Shown one piece after another: positions 8,302-16,502 of a DNA stretch of 64,000 bases; the stretch's first letter is position 1, and each line of letters begins with the position of its first letter. This stretch comes from Pleomorphomonas oryzae DSM 16300 (GTDB lineage Bacteria; Pseudomonadota; Alphaproteobacteria; Rhizobiales; Pleomorphomonadaceae), in contig NZ_AUHB01000008.1 of NCBI RefSeq assembly GCF_000422965.1, positions 178,313 to 242,312 of the forward strand. The letters are read 5' to 3'. The notes under the pieces were generated by a model. The model made no database searches. It saw only the letters and a program-made list of their open reading frames with translations, and was not told the origin of the DNA. A program made the translations under genes and the position numbers.

Positions 8302-9807
8302 ATGGCGCGGCTAGGTTTGGAACGTAACGTCGTCGATCAAGAGGTTCTCGACCGGACCATCGCGCGCCTCGGCCAGGAAGGCGTATTGCTGCCGACGCTG
8401 GGACAGCTCGCCAATCCCAAGACCGTTCCAGACGGCGTCCGCAAGCGTCTCGCCAGCGTCGATCCCGATGTGGCCAATCCCCTCAACCTGTTTCGTGTGC
8501 ACTGGTTCAACGACGCGGCTCGCAGCGGACTCACCGACACGCCCGTCCACGTCGAGCTGCCGAGCGAGCTGACCGGCGTCAAGGCGCGCATCGTGCTGGC
8601 GCTCGGCAACCGCTTCCCGATGATCCGCGCCCACAAGGTGCTCGCCGCCTACGGCTGCCTGGTGCCGCGCCTCGTCACCGGACAGTTCGACCCCAGCCAT
8701 CATAAGGCCGTCTGGCCGTCCACCGGCAACTACTGCCGCGGCGGCGTCGCCATCTCGCGCATTCTCGGCTGCCATGGCGTGGCCGTGCTGCCGGAGAACA
8801 TGAGCCGCGAGCGCTTCGACTGGCTCGACAAGTGGGTGGTGGACAGTTCCGACGTCATCAAGACGCCCGGCTCGGAGAGCAACGTCAAGGAAATCTATGA
8901 CGAGTGCGCCCGGCTCGACAGCGACGCCGACAACATCATCTTCAACCAGTTCTGCGAGTTCGGAAACTATCTCGTTCACCGTACCTGCACCGGCGCGGCG
9001 CTGGAGACGCTGTTCAAGGCGATCACCAAGGACCGCCCCGGATCCAAGCTTGCGGCTTTCGTGTCGGCCTCCGGATCGAGCGGCACGCTGGCAGCCGGCG
9101 ACCATCTCAAGGAGCATCACGGCACCAAGATCGTCGTTGTCGAGGCGACCGAGTGTCCGACGCTCCTGGAGAATGGCTTCGGCGAGCACAACATCCAGGG
9201 TATCGGCGACAAGCACGTGCCCTACATCCACAACCTCATGAACACCGACATGGTGGCCGGCGTCAGCGACAGCGACACCGATCGGCTGATCGTGCTGTTC
9301 AACACCGAAGTCGGCCGCAACTACCTGATCGAGCGCCGCGGCATCGATCCGAAGCTGGTCGCCGACCTCAGCAATCTCGGCCTGTCGTCGATCTGCAACA
9401 TGCTCGCGGCGATCAAGACCGCCAAGTATTACGACATGGGCCCGGACGACGTCATCGTCACCCTGGCCACCGATGGCGCCGCCATGTACGGCAGCGAGAT
9501 CGACAAGGTGATCAAGCGTGATTTCGGCAACCGCTTCGACGCGGTGGCGGCTGGCGAGACCTGGGGCCGTTCGCTGGCGGCGGCGTCGACCAGCGACCTC
9601 CTCGAAATGACCTATGTCGACCGCAAGCGGGTGTTCAACCTCGGCTACTTCACCTGGGTGGAGCAGCAGGGCGTCTCCATCGAAGAGTTCAAGGCTCGCG
9701 CCAAGCAGTCCTACTGGGACGGCCTGCTCGATCTCGTGCCGGCCTGGGACAACATGATCGCCGACGTCAACGCCAAGAGCGGCGTTGCCAAGAAGCTGGG
9801 CGTCTGA
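8302..9807 (+). CDS. PLP-dependent fold-type II enzyme (cysteine synthase-like)
   Basis: 501 residues, longer than ordinary O-acetylserine sulfhydrylases (~310). The likely Schiff-base lysine is in RFPMIRAHKVLAAYG, the Asn loop is PSTGNYCRGG, and a glycine-rich phosphate loop is SASGSSGTLAAGDHL. It belongs to the tryptophan synthase beta superfamily, in a less characterised long branch common in alphaproteobacteria. AGGGG precedes ATG 8302. It is followed after 4 bases by a second fold-type II gene, so the two are probably co-translated and may act on the same amino acid. Exact substrate unknown. Confidence 0.82.
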   Translation: MARLGLERNVVDQEVLDRTIARLGQEGVLLPTLGQLANPKTVPDGVRKRLASVDPDVANPLNLFRVHWFNDAARSGLTDTPVHVELPSELTGVKARIVLALGNRFPMIRAHKVLAAYGCLVPRLVTGQFDPSHHKAVWPSTGNYCRGGVAISRILGCHGVAVLPENMSRERFDWLDKWVVDSSDVIKTPGSESNVKEIYDECARLDSDADNIIFNQFCEFGNYLVHRTCTGAALETLFKAITKDRPGSKLAAFVSASGSSGTLAAGDHLKEHHGTKIVVVEATECPTLLENGFGEHNIQGIGDKHVPYIHNLMNTDMVAGVSDSDTDRLIVLFNTEVGRNYLIERRGIDPKLVADLSNLGLSSICNMLAAIKTAKYYDMGPDDVIVTLATDGAAMYGSEIDKVIKRDFGNRFDAVAAGETWGRSLAAASTSDLLEMTYVDRKRVFNLGYFTWVEQQGVSIEEFKARAKQSYWDGLLDLVPAWDNMIADVNAKSGVAKKLGV

Positions 9808-9811
9808 GGCG

Positions 9812-11095
9812 ATGGCGGTGAAGTTTCGTTGCCACGGCTGTGGCGCTGAGATCGACGCTGGTGTTCGGTTGGCCTTTGCCTGCCCGAATGCTGGCTTGGG
9901 CGACGATATCGACCACGTTCTCGTGGCCGACAGCGAAACGCTGCCGCTGTCGATCGGCAACGAAACCGACCCCTTCCTGCGCTATCGGCAATGGCTTTCG
10001 CCTTATAGGCTGGCACGGTCATCCGGGCTGTCTGACTCCGCCTGGTTCGATCTCGTTGGCAAGCTGGATCTGGCTCTGGCGGCTGTCGACGGAAGCGGCT
10101 TCCGCATCACACCTATGGCCGAACGCATTGGTCTCGCCAAGGCAATCGGTCTGTCGGGTTCGCTCTGGGTGAAGGACGAAACCCACAATGTATCGGGTTC
10201 ACACAAGGCCCGGCATCTGATGGGCGTAATGCTCTATCTACGGGTCCTTGAGGCGGCTCGGTTGCCGGCCGGCGAAAATATGAAGGCACGGCGGCTGACG
10301 ATTGCTTCTTGTGGCAATGCAGCCCTCGCTGCCGCCGTGATCGCAAGAGCCGCCGAATGGCCGCTGGACGTGTTCATTCCACCTGATGCCGATGAGGCGG
10401 TGAAAGCGAGGCTCAAGGAGCTCGGGGCGGCGATTACCATCTGTGAGCGGAGACCTGGCGAGGCAGGGGATCCCTGCTACCTGCGCTTCCGTGAGGCCGT
10501 GGCAGCGGGCGCCATTCCGTTTGGCGTACAGGGGACAGACAATGGACTGGCCATCGAAGGCGGCCGTACGCTGGCCTTCGAAATGGCGGAAGAATTCAGC
10601 CGGGTTGGCGTGGTCCCGGATGCGCTATTCGCTCAGGTTGGCGGTGGGGCATTGGCAAGCGCGCTCGCGCAAGGCTTGGCCATCGCGCGCGCAAACGGCC
10701 TGTTGCCCTCGCTTCCCAAACTATTCGCCGTCCAGACGGCAGGCTGCGCACCACTGGCGCGCGCCTGGGAGCGTCTCGACGGGATGGATCTCGACGTGCC
10801 GGCAAAGAAGCGATCACAGTTCATGTGGCCGTGGGAAACGACACCGACGAGCCTCGCGCACGGCATTCTCGACGATGAAACCTATGACTGGTGGGCAATC
10901 GCCGAAGGCATGCGCGCCAGCGGTGGCTCGACCGTCGTCGTCGACGAGAGCCAGGTCGCAACGGCACACAAAGCAGGACGTCTGCACACCGATATCGTTG
11001 CCTCTGCGACAGGCACTTCTGGCCTCGCCGGCGTGATCGCCAAGCCGGAGGCTGGCAGGCAGATCGCTGTTATTTTTTCCGGTGTGGAACGATAA
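9812..11095 (+). CDS. Threonine synthase-like PLP enzyme
   Basis: 427 residues. The N-terminus VKFRCHGCGAEI...FACPN looks like the partial zinc ribbon found on threonine synthase-like proteins. The Schiff-base Lys lies in ETHNVSGSHKARHLM, the Asn loop is IASCGNAALAAAVIA, and the phosphate loop is QVGGGALASALAQG. Start at ATG 9812, 4 bases after the upstream PLP gene's stop. Canonical threonine synthase motifs are only partly kept, so it may be a diaminopropionate or threonine/serine lyase-type enzyme. Function uncertain; fold secure. Confidence 0.82.
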   Translation: MAVKFRCHGCGAEIDAGVRLAFACPNAGLGDDIDHVLVADSETLPLSIGNETDPFLRYRQWLSPYRLARSSGLSDSAWFDLVGKLDLALAAVDGSGFRITPMAERIGLAKAIGLSGSLWVKDETHNVSGSHKARHLMGVMLYLRVLEAARLPAGENMKARRLTIASCGNAALAAAVIARAAEWPLDVFIPPDADEAVKARLKELGAAITICERRPGEAGDPCYLRFREAVAAGAIPFGVQGTDNGLAIEGGRTLAFEMAEEFSRVGVVPDALFAQVGGGALASALAQGLAIARANGLLPSLPKLFAVQTAGCAPLARAWERLDGMDLDVPAKKRSQFMWPWETTPTSLAHGILDDETYDWWAIAEGMRASGGSTVVVDESQVATAHKAGRLHTDIVASATGTSGLAGVIAKPEAGRQIAVIFSGVER

Positions 11096-11258
11096 GCCCC
11101 GGTGTCGCTTTATCCGGCATATCGCCGATTTCGCTTCGTGGGTGACGATGAGAGGCCGTCATGAATCGGTCGGCTATTTGGTCGGCCGTCCTTGTCGTAG
11201 ATCTGCCCTTTCCATTGCGTTTTCAGGCCGGGGATCATCTCGTTATCGGGGCACCTCA

Positions 11259-11376
11259 GCACGACGGACGAGACAACACCATAACACCCAGATCAGCCAA
11301 TCTGTGTTTGTTTGATAAGTTATGTTGATATTTTTGTGACTTTACGGTAGGAACTGTCTCAAACAGGAGAGCTACA
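11259..11376 (+). promoter_or_regulatory. Promoter/leader resembling that of transketolase
   Basis: The stretch TTTGATAAGTTATGTTGATA followed by TTTTTGTG (11311-11338), then GTAGGAACTGTCTCAAACAGGAGAG just before ATG 11377, nearly repeats 41297-41362 upstream of transketolase. Similarity starts about 11281 (ATAACACC, CAGCCAA). It should drive the small ORF at 11377 and the DeoR gene behind it. The exact -35/-10 boxes are not clear. Confidence 0.6.
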
Positions 11377-11511
11377 ATGTCATCCTTAGCCCAATGGATC
11401 AGGGACGAGGTTACAAGTATCCCGATAGCCGTTGGCTGCAGGAGGCTTTCTGATTGTGCGGTTGGCGCTTTTGTCCTCTCGCGCGATACCACGACGGATC
11501 CGTCTGCCTAA
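11377..11511 (+). CDS. 44-residue ORF resembling the transketolase N-terminus
   Basis: ATG 11377 is preceded by CAGGAGAG, an excellent ribosome site. The peptide begins MSSLAQWIRDEVTSIPI, against [17 protein letters not shown] of the transketolase at 41363; after about 17 residues the similarity stops. It is therefore either a decayed remnant of a duplicated tkt gene or a leader peptide upstream of deoR. No domain. Translation is likely from the signals; a function is not shown. Confidence 0.45.
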   Translation: MSSLAQWIRDEVTSIPIAVGCRRLSDCAVGAFVLSRDTTTDPSA

Positions 11512-11534
11512 ATCCCCAGCGACGGATTCATGCC

Positions 11535-12338
11535 GTGCAACACAACGATGATTTCCAGCAAGTGAAAGCGTCGGCCGGGCCGACCGGGCGACGTAAGGCG
11601 CTTCTCGACTACCTGCTGCCGGCCGGTTCGGCGCAAGTCGAGGAACTTGCCGATCATTTCGGCGTCAGTCGAATGACCGTCCATCGCGACCTCAGGCTTT
11701 TGGAGGAACAGGGAATTGTTCGCCGCGTCCACGGCGGCGTAACGGTTCGCTCGTCCAGCCTCGCCGACAGCACCATTCTCTATCGCGCCCGCCTTGCCGA
11801 CGCCGAAAAGGACGCCCTCGCCCGCGCCGCCGCTGAACTCGTCGAGCCCGGCCAAGCCGTGATCCTTGATGACTCGACGACGGTCGGCCATCTCGCCGCG
11901 CATCTCGTCGACTGCAAACCGTTGACGGTGATTACCAGCAGTCTGACGATCATCGACACGCTCAAGGATGCTCCGGGCATCGAGACAATCTGTCTCGGAG
12001 GGCACTACAACGCACGTTTCAACGCGTTCTTCGGTTATCTTTGCGAGCAAGCCGTCGGCTCGCTGCGCGCCAATACCTTGTTTATGTCGACATCAACCAT
12101 CCTCGGTCTGATTGCCTTTCATCAGCAAGAGGAAGTAGTGAAAACCAAACGCGCGCTGATGGAAGCAGCCGATCGCAAGATCCTGCTGATCGACAGCTCC
12201 AAGTTCGGCAAGACATCGCTGATCAAGCTCGCCATGCTGACCGAGTTCGACCAAGTGATTACCGATAGCGGCCTTTCTGAAGCAGACGCCGATGCGCTGC
12301 TCAAGGACGGCGTCAAGCTCACCATTGTCGAGGCTTGA
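11535..12338 (+). CDS. DeoR-family transcriptional regulator (copy 1)
   Basis: 267 residues: an N-terminal helix-turn-helix (RRKALLDYLLPAGSAQVEELADHFGVSRMTVHRDLRLLEEQGIVRRVHGGV), the DeoR signature, then an effector domain of the sugar-phosphate isomerase-like fold (DDSTTVGHLAAHL, GGHYNARFNAFFGYL, LLIDSSKFGKTSL). Most residues match the second DeoR at 31473. DeoR proteins usually respond to phosphorylated sugars and repress polyol or sugar operons. The start is a compromise: GTG 11535 fits the paralogue, while TTG 11454 has a perfect AGGAGG but adds an unlikely N-terminus. Convergent with the DhaK1-EryH operon, its probable target. Confidence 0.9.
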   Translation: MQHNDDFQQVKASAGPTGRRKALLDYLLPAGSAQVEELADHFGVSRMTVHRDLRLLEEQGIVRRVHGGVTVRSSSLADSTILYRARLADAEKDALARAAAELVEPGQAVILDDSTTVGHLAAHLVDCKPLTVITSSLTIIDTLKDAPGIETICLGGHYNARFNAFFGYLCEQAVGSLRANTLFMSTSTILGLIAFHQQEEVVKTKRALMEAADRKILLIDSSKFGKTSLIKLAMLTEFDQVITDSGLSEADADALLKDGVKLTIVEA

Positions 12339-12360
12339 CCGTCGTCAGGGGATGCGGTGG

Positions 12361-12376
12361 CCGAACAAGAGTTCGG
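12361..12376. terminator. Hairpin between convergent deoR and isomerase genes
   Basis: CCGAAC-AAGA-GTTCGG forms a 6-bp stem in the 88-base space between the convergent deoR stop (12338) and the isomerase stop (12427). No T-run follows, so it is only a possible terminator. Confidence 0.35.
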
Positions 12377-12426
12377 AAGGCTTCCGGCCAGAATCCCATA
12401 TAGGCTTGGGGAACGTGGAAGACGGC

Positions 12427-13233
12427 CTACCCGATCGCAGGCATAGCTTTGGCGGGTGTGGAGGTCGCGGCTTTGCGCGCCGCCATGACCCGTGAGATCA
12501 ATGCGGCGAACCCGTCCGCGGACCAGGCGGCGCGACCAACAAACAGGCCGTCGATGGCCTGTTCGCCGGCCAAGGCCGCGGCATTGTCCAGATTGACGCT
12601 GCCGCCATAGAGCACTGGCACAGACGGGGCTCCCAGCTCCTTCAAGGCGACATGGAGCGCAACGTGAACGGGGCGCGCCTCTTCGGGACTGGCCGGCACT
12701 CCGCCCTCTCCGATCGCCCATATCGGTTCATAGGCAACCAGACAGCGGCTGATCTCGCTCTTGGTCAAACCGGCAAAGGCGAGCTTCACCTGTCGCACCA
12801 CCGCGGCACCCGATGCACCGGCTGCCCGCTCCTCGGCGCTGTCGCCGACGCAGAGCAGCGGCCTAAAGCCATGCCGCAAGGCGGCTTTCACTTTCAAATT
12901 GATTGTTGCGTCCGTCTCGCCGAAATGCTCGCGGCGCTCGGAGTGGCCGAGTTCGACAAGATCGATGTCAAACTCCTTCAGCATCACGGCCGATATTTCA
13001 CCGGTGTAGGCCCCCGCGTCCGCCCAGTGCATGTTCTGAGCCCCGAGAAGGACCGGTGCCATACCGATCGCTTCACGGGCGGCGGCAAGCGCCGTAAACG
13101 GGGGGATGATGAAGAGTGCATAATCGGCCCCGGCATCATCGGGCAATCGCGCCTTGAGGTCGGCAATGTAGCGTCGTGTTTCGGCAACCGTCTTGTTCAT
13201 TTTCCAGCCGGTACCGATCCAGAATGTGCTCAC
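12427..13233 (-). CDS. eryH: EryH-like tetrulose-phosphate isomerase (TIM homologue)
   Basis: 268 residues with a triosephosphate isomerase barrel: Lys11, His97 (ELGHSERREHFGE) and Glu169 (AYEPIWAIG) are kept. The N-terminus is FWIGTGWKMNKT, where glycolytic TIM has GNWKMN; this variant, and GAQNMHWADAGAYTGEIS, are typical of EryH/TpiA2 of Brucella and LerI of Mycobacterium, which convert L-erythrulose 1-phosphate (D-3-tetrulose 4-phosphate) to D-erythrulose 4-phosphate. The start is GTG 13233, after GGAGG. It is the last gene of the DhaK1-DhaL1 operon, so it probably acts on the kinase product. A plain TIM role is much less likely. Confidence 0.85.
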   Translation of the reverse strand: MSTFWIGTGWKMNKTVAETRRYIADLKARLPDDAGADYALFIIPPFTALAAAREAIGMAPVLLGAQNMHWADAGAYTGEISAVMLKEFDIDLVELGHSERREHFGETDATINLKVKAALRHGFRPLLCVGDSAEERAAGASGAAVVRQVKLAFAGLTKSEISRCLVAYEPIWAIGEGGVPASPEEARPVHVALHVALKELGAPSVPVLYGGSVNLDNAAALAGEQAIDGLFVGRAAWSADGFAALISRVMAARKAATSTPAKAMPAIG

Positions 13234-13313
13234 CTTTGCCTCCACCCACACGGAGACGAAGGCCCAGCCGCCCTCGCCTATCCGCTCTATACCCAGCCAT
13301 CATTGTTGGAACG

Positions 13314-13946
13314 TTACGCGGCGATATAGTCGCGCATTGCCTCGAGGATCAGCGACATCGAGACGGCCCCCGGATCCGGGTGACCGAGCGACCGCTCACC
13401 AAGGGTCCTTGCCTTGCCGGTGGTGGCAATCATGCCTTTGGTCGCCTCAACACCGCCTTTGGCAGCATCGGTGGCGTTTCGCACAGCGGTAACGAGACCG
13501 CTCGCGATGGCGGCCTCAGCTGCGGCGGCGGCCGGCGCCAAGGCATCGATCATCGTCTTTTGCCCGGGCTGGGCGCCGCCACGTTTCTCCACGCCTTCAA
13601 GTCCGCGCGCCAGGAAACCTGCCAGACCCTCGGCATCCAGCGCGGCACGTTCTTCGAACGCGGCACTGCCGGCGCGAAATAGCGTGCCAAAAACGGCACC
13701 GGCAGCCCCTCCTGTCTTGGCCATGATCGCCGTACCAGCGGCCTTGAATACCTTCGCGACCGACTCTGGATCGGTGGTCGCCATTGTTTCTTCAACGGCG
13801 GCGAAGCCGCGGCGCATGCCGATGCCATGATCACCATCGCCGATCGCCTGATCGACCTCGGTGAGCATGTCAACGCTGGCGACGAGATGCCGGGCGACGG
13901 CCGTAAGCATATCGCGTGCCTGGGACGGAGTGAGTGTGTCGTACAT
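13314..13946 (-). CDS. dhaL: Dihydroxyacetone/erythrulose kinase subunit DhaL (copy 1)
   Basis: 210 residues, the nucleotide-binding subunit. The Mg/ADP site is IGDGDHGIGMRRG near residues 35-47, the usual DhaL Asp cluster; a flexible glycine-rich lid region TGGAAGAVFGTLF follows. It transfers phosphate to the ketose held covalently by DhaK. It lies 3 bases after the DhaK1 stop and 80 bases before the isomerase. No DhaM partner is in the window, so the phosphate donor (ATP or a distant PTS) is open. Confidence 0.9.
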   Translation of the reverse strand: MYDTLTPSQARDMLTAVARHLVASVDMLTEVDQAIGDGDHGIGMRRGFAAVEETMATTDPESVAKVFKAAGTAIMAKTGGAAGAVFGTLFRAGSAAFEERAALDAEGLAGFLARGLEGVEKRGGAQPGQKTMIDALAPAAAAAEAAIASGLVTAVRNATDAAKGGVEATKGMIATTGKARTLGERSLGHPDPGAVSMSLILEAMRDYIAA

Positions 13947-13949
13947 GGA

Positions 13950-14954
13950 TCAAGCCCTCGAATAGGCAAAGGAACGGGCGGGCATGTCGAGGTAATGCTT
14001 GAGCTCGGCATCGAGCTTCATCAGCGTGATCGACAGTCCGGCCATCTCCTGGCAGGTCAGGAAGGACCCCACATCAGTCCGATGGACGGCAATTCCCCGT
14101 TCTTTCAGGACCTGGTGCACCTTGCGACTGACGATCAGCATTTCCATGCAGGTCGTCGCACCGAGGTTGTTCACCAGGAGAGCGACCTCGTCGCCAGCTG
14201 AAAATGGCAGATCGGCGAGGATACGATCGGTCATCTCCTCGGCGATGGCGTCGGCCTCGGTTATCTTGCGGCGGGCGATGCCGGGCTCACCATGTGCGCC
14301 CATACCGATTTCGATCTCGTCTTCGGGCAGTTCGAAGGTGCGCTCTCCCGTTTCGGGAATGGAGCCGGCGGCAAGGGCCACCCCCATCGAGCGTGTATTG
14401 TCGCGCGCCTTGATGGCCACGCGATAGACTTCGTCAAGGTCGTCCAGCTCAGCTGCAGCTCCACCAGCCACCTTGATGACGAAGAAATCGCCGGCGATGC
14501 CGCGCCGATCGGTCATGCGCTCGGGCGGCGCGGCGGCGACATCATCCCAGACCCGTACCGTACGGGTGACAATTCCAGCCTCCTCGGCAAGCTCAGCGGC
14601 GATATCAAAGTTCATGTTATCGCCGGCGTAGTTGCCATAAACCATCAACACGCCTCGGCCCCGCTCAATGGCCGACAAAGTGTCGAGAATGAGATCGGGG
14701 GTCGGCGCTGCGAACACCTCGCCGCACGGGGCGCCATCGGCGAGATTGTAACCGACGAAGCCCGGAAACATCGGCTCGTGACCGCTGCCGCCGCCGATCA
14801 ACAACGCCACCTTGTCGTCTGCCACCTGTGCCCTGACGACGGCATTGCGCCCCTCGAGACGGCGAAGATCGCCGCCACAGGCAGCGACCAGACCGTCAAT
14901 GAGCTCAGAGACGACCTCAACGGGATTGTTGAGTAACTTCTTTGGCTTACCCAC
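13950..14954 (-). CDS. dhaK: Dihydroxyacetone/erythrulose kinase subunit DhaK (copy 1)
   Basis: 334 residues, substrate-binding subunit. His221 in GMGAHGEPG is the residue that forms the hemiaminal with the ketose carbonyl; GGGSGHEPM and YGNYAGDNMNFD are conserved. The start is GTG 14954, which follows GGGAGG at the right spacing and gives the normal N-terminus (GKPKKLLNNP...); ATG 14969 has no such site. First gene of the DhaK1-DhaL1-EryH operon. With an EryH-type isomerase downstream, L-erythrulose is a better substrate guess than dihydroxyacetone. Confidence 0.9.
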   Translation of the reverse strand: MGKPKKLLNNPVEVVSELIDGLVAACGGDLRRLEGRNAVVRAQVADDKVALLIGGGSGHEPMFPGFVGYNLADGAPCGEVFAAPTPDLILDTLSAIERGRGVLMVYGNYAGDNMNFDIAAELAEEAGIVTRTVRVWDDVAAAPPERMTDRRGIAGDFFVIKVAGGAAAELDDLDEVYRVAIKARDNTRSMGVALAAGSIPETGERTFELPEDEIEIGMGAHGEPGIARRKITEADAIAEEMTDRILADLPFSAGDEVALLVNNLGATTCMEMLIVSRKVHQVLKERGIAVHRTDVGSFLTCQEMAGLSITLMKLDAELKHYLDMPARSFAYSRA

Positions 14955-15423
14955 GCCAAATCCTCCCATTTTTTTGCTTATGCGGCCAGCGGCCGGAAGC
15001 CACCTGTCCAATTAGGCATATAGGGCCATCCGGCTGAGCACATGTCAATAACAATTTCATTGTTATGTTATTTTAGTATCCAAAAATTGTTGCTTTAGGA
15101 CCACTCACCACAAGTTCGGACAGGCTAAAGCTTCCTGTATACACTAAATGGTTGCCGTAAGCCGATACTCACAATCAACTAAAATCCTGATTTCATTACA
15201 TTTTAATCCTGCCTCAGTCCAATGCTACGCAAATTTACGTGGAACAGATACTAACTTCGATCGGGAGTGATTTGCTTGCATATATCGCATTCAAATGTTA
15301 TCAAATGATCATAGGTCGTGATGCACGTAGCGAACCAGCCCGGAACGGGACGAAGGAGACTTCGCGAGGCTCAGGATCAAACCGCGCGGCGCCAAGCCGT
15401 CGCGAAAAGGCGGAGGAGAAAAC
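14955..15423. other. Divergent intergenic region, dhaK1 / polyol dehydrogenase
   Basis: 469 bases, AT-rich in the middle, between divergent starts. It holds the 19-bp palindrome at 15048-15066 and the TTATGTTATTTTAGTATC stretch. A short ORF at 15239-15427 overlapping the dehydrogenase start has no protein-like features. Confidence 0.6.
15048..15066. promoter_or_regulatory. Palindromic operator candidate upstream of dhaK1
   Basis: ATAACAATTTCATTGTTAT is a perfect 8-3-8 inverted repeat 94 bases upstream of the dhaK1 start. Its ATAACA...TGTTAT arms recur upstream of transaldolase (31194-31211). A DeoR or SorC site is likely. Confidence 0.55.
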
Positions 15424-16458
15424 ATGAAGGCGCTTGTGCTCGAAGAGATCGGCAAGATTCGTCTGCGGGACATCGATCTGCCGACTGTGCCTGGCCCGGA
15501 CGACGTCAAGATTGCCATGAAGAACGTCGGGATCTGCGGCAGCGACGTACACTTTTACGAATATGGCAACATTGGCCCGTTCGTCGTGAAGAAGCCGATG
15601 GTACTCGGCCATGAAGGCGCCGGCGTTGTTGTCGCGGTCGGCGCCAACGTGACCTCGTTCAAGGTTGGCGACAAGGTTTGCATGGAGCCGGGCATCCCCG
15701 ACTGGACATCGCGGGCCGCGCGCATGGGCCTTTATAATCTCGATCCGGCCGTGCGTTTCTGGGCGACGCCGCCGGTGCACGGATGCCTGGCGCCGGAAGT
15801 GGTGCACCCCGCCAACCTCACCTTCAAACTGCCGGACAATGTTAGTCTCGCCGAGGGCGCGATGGTCGAGCCACTGGCCGTCGGCATGCAGGCGGCCACC
15901 AAGGCTCGCATCGAACCCGGCGCCACCGCAGCCGTGATCGGCTCGGGCACGATCGGCATCATGACAGCCCTGTCGGCAGTGGCTGCGGGCTGCTCGGATG
16001 TCTTCGTCATCGATCTTCAGCAGGAGAAGCTCGACGTCGCCGCGAAATATCCATCGCTGACGCCGATCAACCTCGCCAAGGAAGATGCCGTCGCCCGCGT
16101 CAGGGCCGCCACAGGCGGCTGGGGTGTCGATGCCGTCTTCGAGGCGAGCGGTAGCATGAAGGCCTATGACACGCTGTTCGACTACGCCTGTCCAGGCGGC
16201 TGCGCGGTGCTGGTCGGTATGCCGGCCAAGCCGGTTGCCTATGACGTGGTGGCGGGACAGGCCAAGGAGCTGCGCGTCGAGCACGTCTTCCGCTATGCCA
16301 ACATCTACGATCGGGCCATCAACTTGCTGGCGTCCGGCAAGATCGACGTCAAGCCGCTGATTTCGAAGTACTATTCGTTCGAGCAGGCGGTCGAGGCGTT
16401 CGAGTTCGCTGCCAAAGCGCCCGCCAACATTATCAAGACGCAGATCGTCTTTGCTTGA
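15424..16458 (+). CDS. Zinc-dependent polyol dehydrogenase (xylitol/sorbitol type)
   Basis: 344 residues, medium-chain dehydrogenase. Catalytic zinc ligands Cys38 ([13 protein letters not shown]), His63-Glu64 (LGHEGAG), and the Glu in EPLAVGMQA; the structural zinc cysteines are absent, as in sorbitol dehydrogenases. NAD is bound by [17 protein letters not shown], and the VIDLQ strand end favours NAD over NADP. It oxidises a polyol at C2 to a ketose. The ribosome site GGAGG precedes ATG 15424. Divergent from dhaK1 and convergent with the SorC gene, so the substrate is likely a sugar alcohol of this island, though which one cannot be read. Confidence 0.87.
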   Translation: MKALVLEEIGKIRLRDIDLPTVPGPDDVKIAMKNVGICGSDVHFYEYGNIGPFVVKKPMVLGHEGAGVVVAVGANVTSFKVGDKVCMEPGIPDWTSRAARMGLYNLDPAVRFWATPPVHGCLAPEVVHPANLTFKLPDNVSLAEGAMVEPLAVGMQAATKARIEPGATAAVIGSGTIGIMTALSAVAAGCSDVFVIDLQQEKLDVAAKYPSLTPINLAKEDAVARVRAATGGWGVDAVFEASGSMKAYDTLFDYACPGGCAVLVGMPAKPVAYDVVAGQAKELRVEHVFRYANIYDRAINLLASGKIDVKPLISKYYSFEQAVEAFEFAAKAPANIIKTQIVFA

Positions 16459-16502
16459 TCCTGATGCCGCCGGAGCCGAAGGGAGCCGGCGGCACCGTCT
16501 TC

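Noticed and set aside
12427..13233. Housekeeping triosephosphate isomerase
   Set aside because: The GTGWKMNK variant, the operon with DhaKL and absence of other glycolytic genes favour an EryH role.
15239..15427. Plus-strand ORF of 62 codons before the polyol dehydrogenase
   Set aside because: It overlaps the dehydrogenase start and ribosome site; its C-terminal half is low-complexity Arg/Ser and no homology is recognised.
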